A stretch of DNA of 6,512 bases from an uncultured Clostridiaceae bacterium (GTDB lineage Bacteria > Bacillota > Clostridia > Lachnospirales > Lachnospiraceae), in the NCBI GenBank assembly GCA_949841235.1, contig CATKZA010000104.1, positions 1-6,512 of the forward strand, in the 5' to 3' direction. Of the stretch, positions 1 to 5,739 are shown in pieces. Both the position numbers and the translations under genes were made by a program. The notes beneath the pieces were generated by a model. It saw only the letters and a list, made by a program, of their open reading frames with translations, did not search any database and was not told the origin of the DNA. The first letter of the stretch is position 1. Each line of letters opens with the position of its first letter.

Positions 1-39
1 TGCCGTTAGGCAGCGGGTCTATCGCATGATAGGATGAAT

Positions 40-80
40 GGCTGTGAATAGTAACTATACTTTTGATACGATTTACAGTC
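40..80. repeat. Palindromic intergenic element, copy 1 (hairpin)
   Basis: Arm GGCTGTGAATAGTAAC (40-55) faces arm GATACGATTTACAGTC (65-80) across a 9-nt loop. Fourteen of 16 positions can pair in the + strand RNA, two of them as G-U. The same arm sequence recurs at 4997-5012 and, inverted, at 3719-3734. It lies upstream of the repeat-protein gene. It could be a REP/MITE-like dispersed element or part of the 5' leader of that gene. No terminator U-run follows it. The repetition and pairing are seen in the sequence; the element class is inferred. Confidence 0.5.
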
Positions 81-148
81 ATAGAGAAGAAAAATATTGC
101 TTCAGCAAATGCTAATGCAACGAAAATTAAGTATTGGGAGGGTGTGCT

Positions 149-862
149 ATGGTGCAAGAGGGGAAAGCGGCAAAGGTAATTGCCTGTAGGGAGGCACGGG
201 TGAAGGAACCGATATCGGGGAAGTTTCGGGTTCCGAAGGAAGAGGTTCTGCCCGGCAAAATGGCCAAGGCTTGCAGGGCAAAGCGGGCAGAAGTTACTTT
301 TCCCGGCAGTCCATGCGTTTTTGGGAAAAATGGAGAAAGAAGTGCAAGGAAAGTAGTTCCGGCACAAGTGAAGGATGGGGACGAAAGGGCAAAAGAAGTG
401 ATGTCTGCCCGGGTGGAAGATGGGGACAGAAGGGTCAGGGAAGTGATGCCAGCCCAAGTGGAAGATGGGGACGAAAGGGCCAAAGAAGTGAAGCCTGCCC
501 GGGTGGAAGATGGGGACAGAAGGGTCAAAGAAGTGATGCCAGCCCAAGTGGAAGATGGGGATCAAAGGGCCAAAGAAGTGATGCCAGCCCAAGTGGAAGA
601 TGGGGACAGAAGTGCCAGGGAAGTGATGCCTGCACAAGTGATGGATGGAGAAGCCAGAGTGACAAAAGTGGCTTCTGAAAGCAAGATGTTACAGATGTTG
701 CCAGAGGTGGCAGACAGAAAAATCACCAAGACGCAGGAAGGGCAGACCCATTCGGCTTGCGATGATCTTACCCTTTCCCAGCTATTTGATATCAAGGCAG
801 GGCATGGGTGGAGTGGAAATGAAAAATTTGGGGATGGACAGATGGACAGAAAAGAAGTATAA
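149..862 (+). CDS. Unrecognised protein with 15-residue tandem repeats
   Basis: This 237-residue protein resembles no family that I recognise. The ATG at 149 is chosen because GGGAGGG (136-142) lies 6 nt upstream; an in-frame TTG at 134 has no such site. After a basic N-terminus of about 65 residues come seven 15-residue units (about residues 65-169) with the pattern A/V-K/R-E-V-M-P-A-Q/R-V-E-D-G-D-x-R, which alternate basic and acidic patches. The last 65 or so residues are unique and hydrophilic. There is no signal peptide, membrane segment or catalytic motif. The gene ends 47 bp before the SLT-domain gene on the same strand, so the two are probably co-transcribed and may share a cell-envelope role. 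Because the repeat is 45 bp, all frames stay open across it. Support for this frame is the ribosome site, the length and the operon position. A structural or binding scaffold is possible but unproven. Confidence 0.6.
   Translation: MVQEGKAAKVIACREARVKEPISGKFRVPKEEVLPGKMAKACRAKRAEVTFPGSPCVFGKNGERSARKVVPAQVKDGDERAKEVMSARVEDGDRRVREVMPAQVEDGDERAKEVKPARVEDGDRRVKEVMPAQVEDGDQRAKEVMPAQVEDGDRSAREVMPAQVMDGEARVTKVASESKMLQMLPEVADRKITKTQEGQTHSACDDLTLSQLFDIKAGHGWSGNEKFGDGQMDRKEV
342..656 (+). repeat. 45-bp tandem repeat array, seven units, 90-bp higher order
   Basis: Units start at 342, 387, 432, 477, 522, 567 and 612. The core of each reads AAGTGATGCCAGCCCAAGTG followed by GAAGATGGGGACAGAAGGG with variation. 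The first and last units are the most diverged. Units 387 and 477 share CCCGGGTGG while 432, 522 and 567 share CCCAAGTGG, so 387-476 and 477-566 are two copies of a 90-bp dimer. The + strand is strongly purine-rich here. The 45-bp length preserves frame, so copy number could change without disrupting the host gene. Confidence 0.9.
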
Positions 863-909
863 TGTGAAGGATGGAGATTTCGTACTGCTGGGCAGAAAGG
901 GGAAAAGTC

Positions 910-1698
910 ATGGTACAGAGCGTTTCGTATTTGCATATCAAGCCGTTAGTGGCCTATTCGGCAAAGGAAAAGGGTGCCACTACGCTGATTCCCTTTGATG
1001 CAGTGTTGGATAATGAGCAGACGGCTTCCGGTGCGCAGAGTGCATCACAGCATGTTGCAGCGGAAGAAAATGACAGCCAGGCCGTTTCACAGCATGCTGC
1101 AACGGCGAAAAATGATAATCAGACCGATGCCAACACGACAAAGAATGCCAGTCAGGCGGAGGATGCCCAGAATGCAGGGGATGTGAAAGTGATGTACAGG
1201 GATCCCGTCACAGGAAAGAATATTGTCTATGTAGATGTGACGGAAGAGGCTAAGAAAACAGACTCTTCGTCTGAGAATACCACTTCTGCCTCTTCCATGA
1301 AAAAGACAAAATATGATGCCTATTTTAAAAAGGCGGCACAGCGATATGGCGTGTCTGAGAGCCTTCTGAAGGCTATCGCAAAAGCAGAGTCCAACTTTAA
1401 TGCAAAGGATGTGTCCAGTGCGGGAGCTTCGGGCGTGATGCAGCTGATGCCGGCAACGGCCAAGAGTTTGGGCGTGAAAAATGTGTTTGATCCTGAGCAG
1501 AATATCATGGGCGGGGCAAAGTGCATCAAGCAGAAGTTAAAAGAGTTTAATGGAAATGTGCGTATGGCACTGGCCGCCTACAATGCGGGGAGTGGCGCAG
1601 TGAAGAGGCATGGGGGCATTCCTTCTTATTGCAAGAATTATATCAACAAAGTGCTGAGTTATAAAGAAGCATATGAAACTGCTTCGGCAGTAGGATAA
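910..1698 (+). CDS. SLT-domain lytic transglycosylase without signal peptide
   Basis: This 262-residue protein probably cleaves peptidoglycan glycan strands with formation of a 1,6-anhydromuramyl end (GH23/SLT fold). The start at 910 is chosen because AAAGGGG (896-902) precedes it by 7 nt; an in-frame ATG at 871 is poorly placed. The catalytic domain covers about residues 135-255: the likely acid Glu160 in AKAESNFN, then GASGVMQLMPATA (about 172-184), then the ALAAYNAGSGAV block (about 220-231). The N-terminal 130 residues are a low-complexity A/S/N/Q/T-rich linker containing a 14-residue duplication (SQHVAAEEND-like, residues 45-72) and a short VMYRDPVTGKNIVYVDV segment. No signal peptide or anchor is visible, although the substrate lies outside the membrane. 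Export by a flagellar type III route, as for FlgJ-like muramidases, or by lysis is possible. The family call is firm; the route and role are inferred. Confidence 0.9.
   Translation: MVQSVSYLHIKPLVAYSAKEKGATTLIPFDAVLDNEQTASGAQSASQHVAAEENDSQAVSQHAATAKNDNQTDANTTKNASQAEDAQNAGDVKVMYRDPVTGKNIVYVDVTEEAKKTDSSSENTTSASSMKKTKYDAYFKKAAQRYGVSESLLKAIAKAESNFNAKDVSSAGASGVMQLMPATAKSLGVKNVFDPEQNIMGGAKCIKQKLKEFNGNVRMALAAYNAGSGAVKRHGGIPSYCKNYINKVLSYKEAYETASAVG
1042..1125 (+). repeat. Two 42-bp direct repeats in the SLT gene linker
   Basis: 1042-1083 and 1084-1125 encode ASQHVAAEENDSQA and VSQHAATAKNDNQT, an imperfect tandem duplication of 14 residues in the disordered linker of the transglycosylase. Both nucleotide copies share TCACAGCATG and AAAATGA blocks. 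The repeat keeps the reading frame. Confidence 0.75.
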
Positions 1699-1756
1699 AA
1701 GCGTGTTGTTTTTTACAGGGTAATAGCATTCGAGGATTTTTAGAATGATGCATGCT

Positions 1757-1814
1757 AAAAGTACGAGTTTTTCATGGCGAGGCATTTGCGAGCCATGAAA
1801 GGCTCGTATTTTTT
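1757..1814. terminator. Bidirectional intrinsic terminator between convergent genes
   Basis: 1762-1778 pairs with 1792-1808 in a continuous 17-bp stem (TACGAG/CTCGTA outside, CATGGC/GCCATG inside, two G-T pairs between) around a 13-nt loop. Six T's follow at 1809-1814 on the + strand; AAAA at 1757-1760 gives a shorter U-run on the - strand. It sits between the ends of the convergent transglycosylase and ABC permease genes and so can end both transcripts. Confidence 0.9.
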
Positions 1815-1826
1815 AGTCGCACCTTT

Positions 1827-2618
1827 TTATGCCGCTAAGTCTCTTCTGGCATACACCATGTGTGACGTGGTAATTCCCAGTATCAGCACCACCGCTCCAA
1901 AGAGAAGGGCGGTTTCATCTACATTTCCTGTGCTAAAGATATCAGAGGGGTTTGCGTAGGAAAATGGACTTGCAAATTTGCAGCGGGATAGGTCGGGAAT
2001 TACCCGGACGATCAGGTCGTAGGCATATAATAATAGCACGATCCCCAGTCCCAGTCCAATTTTATTTTTTTTCATGAATGCGGATAGTCCATAGCATATA
2101 GCAGAGAGTTCCAGGTTCATTAGAAGCTGCAGGGCATGGAATTGGAAAAATCTGCCCATAGGCATCTTTTCCCCCAGAATCAATATTCCCAGAAGGTATA
2201 ATGCAACGCAGAGGATTTGGAAGAGGGAGATCAGCGTGGCGGCGGCACACCATTTGGCAGCGACTGCCCTGCTTCGCGAGATGGGGAGGGAGAAGAGGAA
2301 TTCGCTGGTATGCCCGTCCTCTTCCTTGGAAAGCATAGATGTGCTGACGATTGCGGCGAACATGGCACCGCCAAGCCCATGGATTGTACCTACCTCTGTG
2401 GCATAGAATCCCGGCAGGGTGGCCATGCTTAGCTGGCTCATGCCGAATGCGTCGGAAAATGCGCCCATGGAGGCAAAGCTTTCCGCCATGTTTTCCATGC
2501 TTTCCTTCATGCTGGCAAACAGCAGGATGCAGGCAAACCCCATGCCTCCCGCACAGATAAACCATATAAATAATGTCTTGATAGAACTTTTTAATTCATG
2601 CTCATAAATTGTTCGCAT
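1827..2618 (-). CDS. ABC-2 type transporter permease subunit
   Basis: This 263-residue integral membrane protein is the likely permease partner of the ATPase encoded just upstream. About six hydrophobic segments are visible (roughly residues 15-36, 74-95, 125-148, 162-181, 187-208 and 237-256). The segment SEFLFSLPISRSRAVAAKW (about 105-123), after the second helix, is the cytoplasmic motif typical of the ABC-2 permease family. A Met/Ser-rich stretch (37-70) between helices 1 and 2 probably lies outside. The start at 2618 is preceded by AAGGAG spaced 6 nt from the ATG. The gene lies 124 bp downstream of the ATPase gene with no obvious terminator between them, so one transcript is likely. ABC-2 pairs of this kind export drugs, peptides, lipids or polymers; the substrate cannot be told from the sequence. 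Confidence 0.85.
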   Translation of the reverse strand: MRTIYEHELKSSIKTLFIWFICAGGMGFACILLFASMKESMENMAESFASMGAFSDAFGMSQLSMATLPGFYATEVGTIHGLGGAMFAAIVSTSMLSKEEDGHTSEFLFSLPISRSRAVAAKWCAAATLISLFQILCVALYLLGILILGEKMPMGRFFQFHALQLLMNLELSAICYGLSAFMKKNKIGLGLGIVLLLYAYDLIVRVIPDLSRCKFASPFSYANPSDIFSTGNVDETALLFGAVVLILGITTSHMVYARRDLAA

Positions 2619-2742
2619 AATTTTCTCCTTCTCCTAATTACTCGTTATATTTCTCATGGAATCTTGCCAATCAAACATATGGAGTGAGCTTGTTGCGGCT
2701 GGTGCTGAAAGCACTGTTGCGTTGCTGTGGACAAGCGGAGTA

Positions 2743-3564
2743 TTAGTTCTGATAATAATGCATAAAAATCTCGTCCAGAGATGGTTCCTGGATTAGGATA
2801 TCCGAAATATCATGCTCTGCCAGTTCCCGAAATAGAGCATTCAGATCGCCTTCGTATAGAAAATCTTCCGGCTGTCCGTCCCTCACCATCTGGATTCTCT
2901 TGGCGTTGGTCTTTGTAATATTTGCCACGGCATCCACTCGCTGCAGTTTGCCTTCCTTCATGATTGCGACATTTTTGCAGTGTTGTCTGACTTCCGAGAG
3001 GACATGGGTGGAGAGCATGCAGGTTGCGCCTTGATCCACATATTCTCCAATTAATTTGAAAAATTCTGTCTGCATCAGAGGATCCAATCCGCTGGTAGGC
3101 TCGTCAAAAATATATAGTTCTGGCTTGTGCTGCATAGCGCATACGATGCTGACTTTCTTGCGGTTGCCTAGGGATAGGTCGCTGATTTTTTTATCTAGGT
3201 CAACATGCAGACGGTCGCACAATTTTTCGGCTTCCGCTGAGCAGTTGCGCTTTCTCGCCTTAGCTGCCATCTTTATGATATCCCGTACCTTCATATTGGG
3301 ATAGAACATGGCTTCAGAGGGCATGTATCCCACATCTGCCAAAATGCTTTCCCTATATTTTCTAATATCTTTTCCCAGAATGTTAATGCTGCCTTCTTGG
3401 AATTGAATCAGTCCAAGCATGGAGCGGATCGTGGTGGATTTTCCTGCTCCGTTAGGTCCCAGAAATCCGAAGACATCTCCTTTTTCTACATGGAAACTCA
3501 CATCGGATACTCCCCTGTGTTTTCCATAGTTTTTTGTCAGATGATTAATTTCTATCACGTTCAT
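2743..3564 (-). CDS. ABC transporter ATP-binding protein (BcrA/CcmA-like)
   Basis: This 273-residue ATPase would power the ABC-2 permease. It shows Walker A GPNGAGKST (36-44), the Q-loop region VGYMPSEAMFYP (78-89) where the usual Gln is replaced by Met, a variant signature LSLGN (130-134) in place of LSGGQ, Walker B YIFDEP with catalytic Glu155 and a D-loop SGLD (158-161), and the switch His187 in STHVLSE. The variant Q-loop and signature are common in bacitracin-export-like ATPases, so they are not signs of decay. The ATG at 3564 is chosen because AGAAAGG lies about 8 nt upstream. An in-frame ATG at 3660 would add 32 residues before the beta strand that normally begins the domain, and it overlaps the -10 box of the likely promoter. 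The last 70 or so residues form the usual accessory C-terminal region. Confidence 0.93.
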   Translation of the reverse strand: MNVIEINHLTKNYGKHRGVSDVSFHVEKGDVFGFLGPNGAGKSTTIRSMLGLIQFQEGSINILGKDIRKYRESILADVGYMPSEAMFYPNMKVRDIIKMAAKARKRNCSAEAEKLCDRLHVDLDKKISDLSLGNRKKVSIVCAMQHKPELYIFDEPTSGLDPLMQTEFFKLIGEYVDQGATCMLSTHVLSEVRQHCKNVAIMKEGKLQRVDAVANITKTNAKRIQMVRDGQPEDFLYEGDLNALFRELAEHDISDILIQEPSLDEIFMHYYQN

Positions 3565-3651
3565 ATGCAATGCCTTTCTGATTGACGCTATTTTCGATGT
3601 GCTAGCAAAAGCGATTCCTGATTCTATCGCAATTTTCATAACGATGGAATC

Positions 3652-3680
3652 ATTATACATCAGGCTGCTTTCAAAGTAAA
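3652..3680 (-). promoter_or_regulatory. Sigma-A type promoter of the ABC exporter genes
   Basis: On the minus strand a -35 box TTTACT (3680-3675) and a perfect -10 TATAAT (3657-3652) are 17 bp apart. Transcription would start near 3645, leaving a leader of about 80 nt before the ATG at 3564. This makes the ABC pair independent of the antiporter gene upstream. Prediction by sequence match only. Confidence 0.7.
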
Positions 3681-3718
3681 CTGCTCCGTTCCATCTCGTG
3701 ATGGATCAGGCATGGAAT

Positions 3719-3734
3719 GTTACTATTCACGGTC
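3719..3734. repeat. Palindromic intergenic element, half-site copy
   Basis: The + strand carries GTTACTATTCACGGTC, the reverse complement of the arm seen at 40-55 and 4997-5012 (GAYYGTRAATAGTAAC-like). No matching second arm is visible within about 40 bp on either side, so this is a solo arm. It lies between the antiporter stop codon and the ABC promoter. Confidence 0.5.
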
Positions 3735-3757
3735 GTGTGTCTATGCGTTTTTTCCGG

Positions 3758-4741
3758 TTATCGAATTGCGGCAAAGATGACGCATAACATGTAAATGCAA
3801 ATCATCGCCACGCCTTCCAGACGGGTAATTGCCTTTCTGGTATAAGAAAAGGCAAGGCATAGGATGCTCACTGCGGCCAATATGATCAAATCATAGATGG
3901 AGGCAGCATTTACCCCGATGGGATGTATCGTGGCAGAGATTCCCAGGATAAAGAGCAGGTTGAAAATATTAGAGCCGATCACATTTCCCACTGCAAGCCC
4001 GGTTTCGCCTTTTCGTGCGGCAATCACGGACGTAGCCAATTCCGGCAGAGAAGTGCCGATGGCAACTACCGTCAGGCCAATCAAGGTTTCAGACATCCCC
4101 AGTGCCCTGGCGATTTCCTTTGCGCCAAAGACCACGCTCTGGCCCCCTGCAATGACAAATGCCAGTCCCAGTGCGATCAGGGCGAAGCATTTCCAGAGAG
4201 GCTGGTGCTGTTCTTCGTCTCTTTCTTCCGGATGCTTCTTCGCATCGTGAATCAAATAAGCCATGTAAGAAAGAAATGCCAGCAAAATTACTATGCCTGT
4301 GCCTCTGCTTACATTGCCTGCCATTTGTTCCATTTCGAGGCAGAATAATTTTCCGGAAAGAATGGTGGATAGGCTGGTGGCAATCAGAATGAAGAATGTT
4401 GCGGCTATGGATATGGGAAAATCCCTTCGGAGAAAGGATGCGTCTACGGGCACAGGGTGGATGATTGCGCAAATCCCCAATACGCATAGCAGATTGAAAA
4501 TATTGGATCCCACCACGTTGCTCAGCGCGATTTCATTGGAGCCTTGCAGTGCTGCGGATGTGCTGACTGCCAATTCGGGAGCGCTGGTTCCCAGAGCAAC
4601 TATGGTCAGCCCGATGATTACGCCAGGTACTTTGAAAAATTTGGCAAGTGCGGAACTGCCGTCCACAAATAAATCTGCGCCCTTAATCAGTGCTGCGAAG
4701 CCTACGGTTAAAATCATAGCATGGAAAAATAACATATTCAT
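3758..4741 (-). CDS. CaCA-family cation antiporter, probable Mn2+/Ca2+ efflux
   Basis: This 327-residue membrane protein is a calcium/cation antiporter of the YrbG-like group, with full length and both alpha repeats. Repeat 1 has GTSAPE (51-56) and SNVVGSNIFN (74-83); repeat 2 has GTSLPE (229-234) and GNVIGSNIFN (252-261). The acidic residues Glu56 and Glu234 are the expected ion ligands. About ten hydrophobic helices flank a charged cytoplasmic loop (about 167-181, KKHPEERDEEQHQ). The family exchanges Ca2+ or related cations for Na+, H+ or K+. The leader of this gene carries a yybP-ykoY-type Mn2+ aptamer and terminator, which suggests that this member expels Mn2+ when it is abundant. Two starts are possible: the ATG at 4741 (AGAAGG 8 nt upstream) and the ATG at 4735 (AAGGAG 8 nt upstream), which differ by two residues. 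No terminator is evident after the stop. Confidence 0.95.
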   Translation of the reverse strand: MNMLFFHAMILTVGFAALIKGADLFVDGSSALAKFFKVPGVIIGLTIVALGTSAPELAVSTSAALQGSNEIALSNVVGSNIFNLLCVLGICAIIHPVPVDASFLRRDFPISIAATFFILIATSLSTILSGKLFCLEMEQMAGNVSRGTGIVILLAFLSYMAYLIHDAKKHPEERDEEQHQPLWKCFALIALGLAFVIAGGQSVVFGAKEIARALGMSETLIGLTVVAIGTSLPELATSVIAARKGETGLAVGNVIGSNIFNLLFILGISATIHPIGVNAASIYDLIILAAVSILCLAFSYTRKAITRLEGVAMICIYMLCVIFAAIR

Positions 4742-4806
4742 CTCTCCTTCCTTCTAATGTGATTGTATTCTTATTTGCTGCGTAAATGAATGAGTAAAAT
4801 GCAAAT

Positions 4807-4859
4807 AAAAAAAGCGAGACAGATACTGTAATAAAATAACAGTAATAGTCTCACTTTTT
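4807..4859 (-). terminator. Riboswitch-controlled intrinsic terminator in antiporter leader
   Basis: In the minus-strand RNA, GUGAGAC (4854-4848) pairs with GUCUCGC (4820-4814). After a 3x3 internal loop, UACUGU-type sequence at 4844-4839 pairs with 4829-4824 around a 9-nt loop. Seven U's follow (4813-4807), and A's at 4859-4855 can extend the stem. It lies about 65 nt before the antiporter start, so it would block that gene. Its 5' arm overlaps the 3' strand of the aptamer closing helix (4848-4842), so the two structures exclude each other. Confidence 0.88.
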
Positions 4860-4934
4860 ACAATGTGCTCCGGGGAATGCTCCCGTACTGACGAAACACA
4901 TAACATATCGAATATGCAAGTTACTCCCTAATAC
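4842..4934 (-). promoter_or_regulatory. yybP-ykoY manganese riboswitch aptamer
   Basis: Reading the minus-strand RNA, helix P1 is GUAUUAG (4934-4928) with CUAUUAC (4848-4842), one U-U mismatch. Then comes the conserved GGGAGUAAC (family GGGGAGUAGC). A hairpin CAUAU/AUAUG follows (4916-4912 with 4908-4904). Next is helix AUGUGUUU (4901-4894) with GGAGCACAU (4870-4863) enclosing the conserved loop CGUCAGUAC (4893-4885), hairpin GGGA/UCCC (4884-4881 with 4876-4873) and CGG. GUGAGA (4854-4849) corresponds to the family GCAAGA beside P1. I compared it with the Lactococcus yybP-ykoY sequence from memory. That class binds Mn2+ through contact of the two conserved loops. The location upstream of a cation antiporter fits. 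Binding itself is inferred. Confidence 0.85.
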
Positions 4935-4940
4935 AAGATA

Positions 4941-4969
4941 AGTATACCCCATTGTTTCAAAGAAGGCAA
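4941..4969 (-). promoter_or_regulatory. Sigma-A type promoter of the riboswitch-antiporter unit
   Basis: On the minus strand -35 TTGCCT (4969-4964) and -10 TATACT (4946-4941) are 17 bp apart. Seven nucleotides past the -10 box is 4934, which is the first base of aptamer helix P1. The agreement between promoter and aptamer boundary supports both calls. The leader before the antiporter ATG would be about 193 nt. Confidence 0.75.
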
Positions 4970-4996
4970 GGGATTCATTGATTTTTTCTTCAAATT

Positions 4997-5034
4997 GACT
5001 GTAAATAGTAACTTTGTGTGTTATCGTTCACGGC
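4997..5034. repeat. Palindromic intergenic element, copy 2 (hairpin)
   Basis: Arm GACTGTAAATAGTAAC (4997-5012) faces GTTATCGTTCACGGC (5020-5034) across a 7-nt loop, with most positions pairing when G-U is allowed in the + strand RNA. Beside it ACGGC-TCT-GCCGT (5030-5042) forms a second short hairpin. The element lies just downstream of the flavodoxin stop codon and upstream of the antiporter promoter. No U-run follows on the minus strand, so it is not a clear terminator, although it might protect the 3' end of the transcript. Confidence 0.5.
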
Positions 5035-5050
5035 TCTGCCGTTTCGGTAA

Positions 5051-5608
5051 TCAGCAGTGCCTTACCGCACTTTGTTGCAGTTGAAGATAGCAATCCTTTA
5101 GGGGCATGATATATTCTTTGGAGGAAATATCGTAGGATGTTGCGATTGCCTGCTCAAATTCCCTGTCTTGGGGAGTTTTGTCCTTCTTCTTTTTTATCAT
5201 GGCGGCTGCCGCCCGCATCATCATTCTGTCTCCAATCCCCATTTTTTCGTAACATAACCCGCCCTGCATGTAAAAATGAGGGAATGCCTTTAAATCTTCT
5301 GCTGACAGATTCTGGCTCCAAAATTCCCGGATGATATCTTCGCTGATATTTGGCATGGCACCGGTGGCAAATAGGATGAAATTCTTAGAACCACTTCTGA
5401 GGAACATTTTTTTGGCTTGGGAATATCCGTCAAATCGTCCTGCATGTACCCGGCTTCCATAGATGATCGTGTCGTACCGGGAAATCGCCTTTTTTGTTGC
5501 AGATCGCCATTCTGCGGTGGGACAATTTAATTCCTCGGCAATCATCTCAGCATATCTTTTGGTAAAGCCCGTCTTGCTTTTATAGAGTATCATTGCATTG
5601 TTGCGCAT
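5051..5608 (-). CDS. Flavodoxin-domain protein (HemG-like flavodoxin family)
   Basis: This 185-residue cytoplasmic protein is probably an FMN-binding flavodoxin-fold protein that moves electrons. Strand 1 and the phosphate loop are visible as MILYKSKTGFTKRYAE (6-21), with SKTGFT the FMN phosphate-binding motif. IIYGSRVHAGRF (48-59) and FILFATGAMP (77-86) are the loops that normally flank the isoalloxazine ring. HFYMQGGLCYEKM (111-123) resembles the GG-x-x-Y-x-K/L motif of the flavodoxin subfamily that includes protoporphyrinogen oxidase HemG, but nothing here shows a role in haem synthesis. The start at 5608 has AAGGAGG 8 nt upstream. The gene follows the TetR gene on the same strand by 131 bp and is its likely target. 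The last 15 or so residues (LQLQQSAVRHC) extend past the fold. Substrate and partner are unknown. Confidence 0.85.
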   Translation of the reverse strand: MRNNAMILYKSKTGFTKRYAEMIAEELNCPTAEWRSATKKAISRYDTIIYGSRVHAGRFDGYSQAKKMFLRSGSKNFILFATGAMPNISEDIIREFWSQNLSAEDLKAFPHFYMQGGLCYEKMGIGDRMMMRAAAAMIKKKKDKTPQDREFEQAIATSYDISSKEYIMPLKDCYLQLQQSAVRHC

Positions 5609-5682
5609 ATCTGCTTCCTCCTTTTATATTGATATTGCTCCGTCGGTTAAATTTCGTAGTTTTTACTTGCATGATATTCCAT

Positions 5683-5708
5683 CTGCTGCGTTATCATCAA
5701 CGCTGCTG
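5683..5708 (-). other. Hairpin between tetR-like and flavodoxin genes
   Basis: CTGCTGCGTT (5683-5692) and AACGCTGCTG (5699-5708) form a stem with GCGTT/AACGC at its tip and two symmetrical mismatches lower down, around a 6-nt loop. No U-run follows on the minus strand, so read-through from the regulator gene into the flavodoxin gene remains likely. It may be a processing or stability structure, or chance. Confidence 0.35.
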
Positions 5709-5739
5709 TGTTGCCATTGCAAAATGCGTGCATTTGGGC

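Noticed and set aside
130..136. TTG start codon at 134 for the repeat protein
   Set aside because: The TTG overlaps the GGGAGGG ribosome site that serves the ATG at 149.
127..528. Minus-strand open frame rich in Ser, Pro and Thr across the tandem repeat
   Set aside because: It begins inside the repeat without a ribosome site. The 45-bp period keeps every frame open, so its length is no evidence of coding. The same applies to the minus frame at 562-936 and the + frame at 271-678.
342..656. CRISPR array
   Set aside because: The units are directly adjacent and vary throughout; there are no unique spacers and no cas genes.
831..909. Frameshifted continuation of the repeat protein (VKDGD in another frame at about 862-880)
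   Set aside because: A VKDGD match resembles the repeat core, but the region is short, the SLT gene has its own ribosome site, and no clear slippery site is present. It may be a degenerate repeat remnant.
2062..2565. Second minus-strand open frame inside the permease gene
   Set aside because: It is out of frame with a clear membrane protein and shows no family motif or ribosome site. The frames opposite the antiporter (3897-4757) fail for the same reason.
3565..3660. Longer ABC ATPase starting at 3660
   Set aside because: The ATG at 3660 overlaps the -10 box, lacks a ribosome site and adds residues outside the normal domain start. The ATG at 3564 has a well-spaced AGAAAGG.
3690..3705. TCCATC-TCGT-GATGGA hairpin as terminator of the antiporter gene
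   Set aside because: The stem is only 6 bp and no U-run follows it on either strand.
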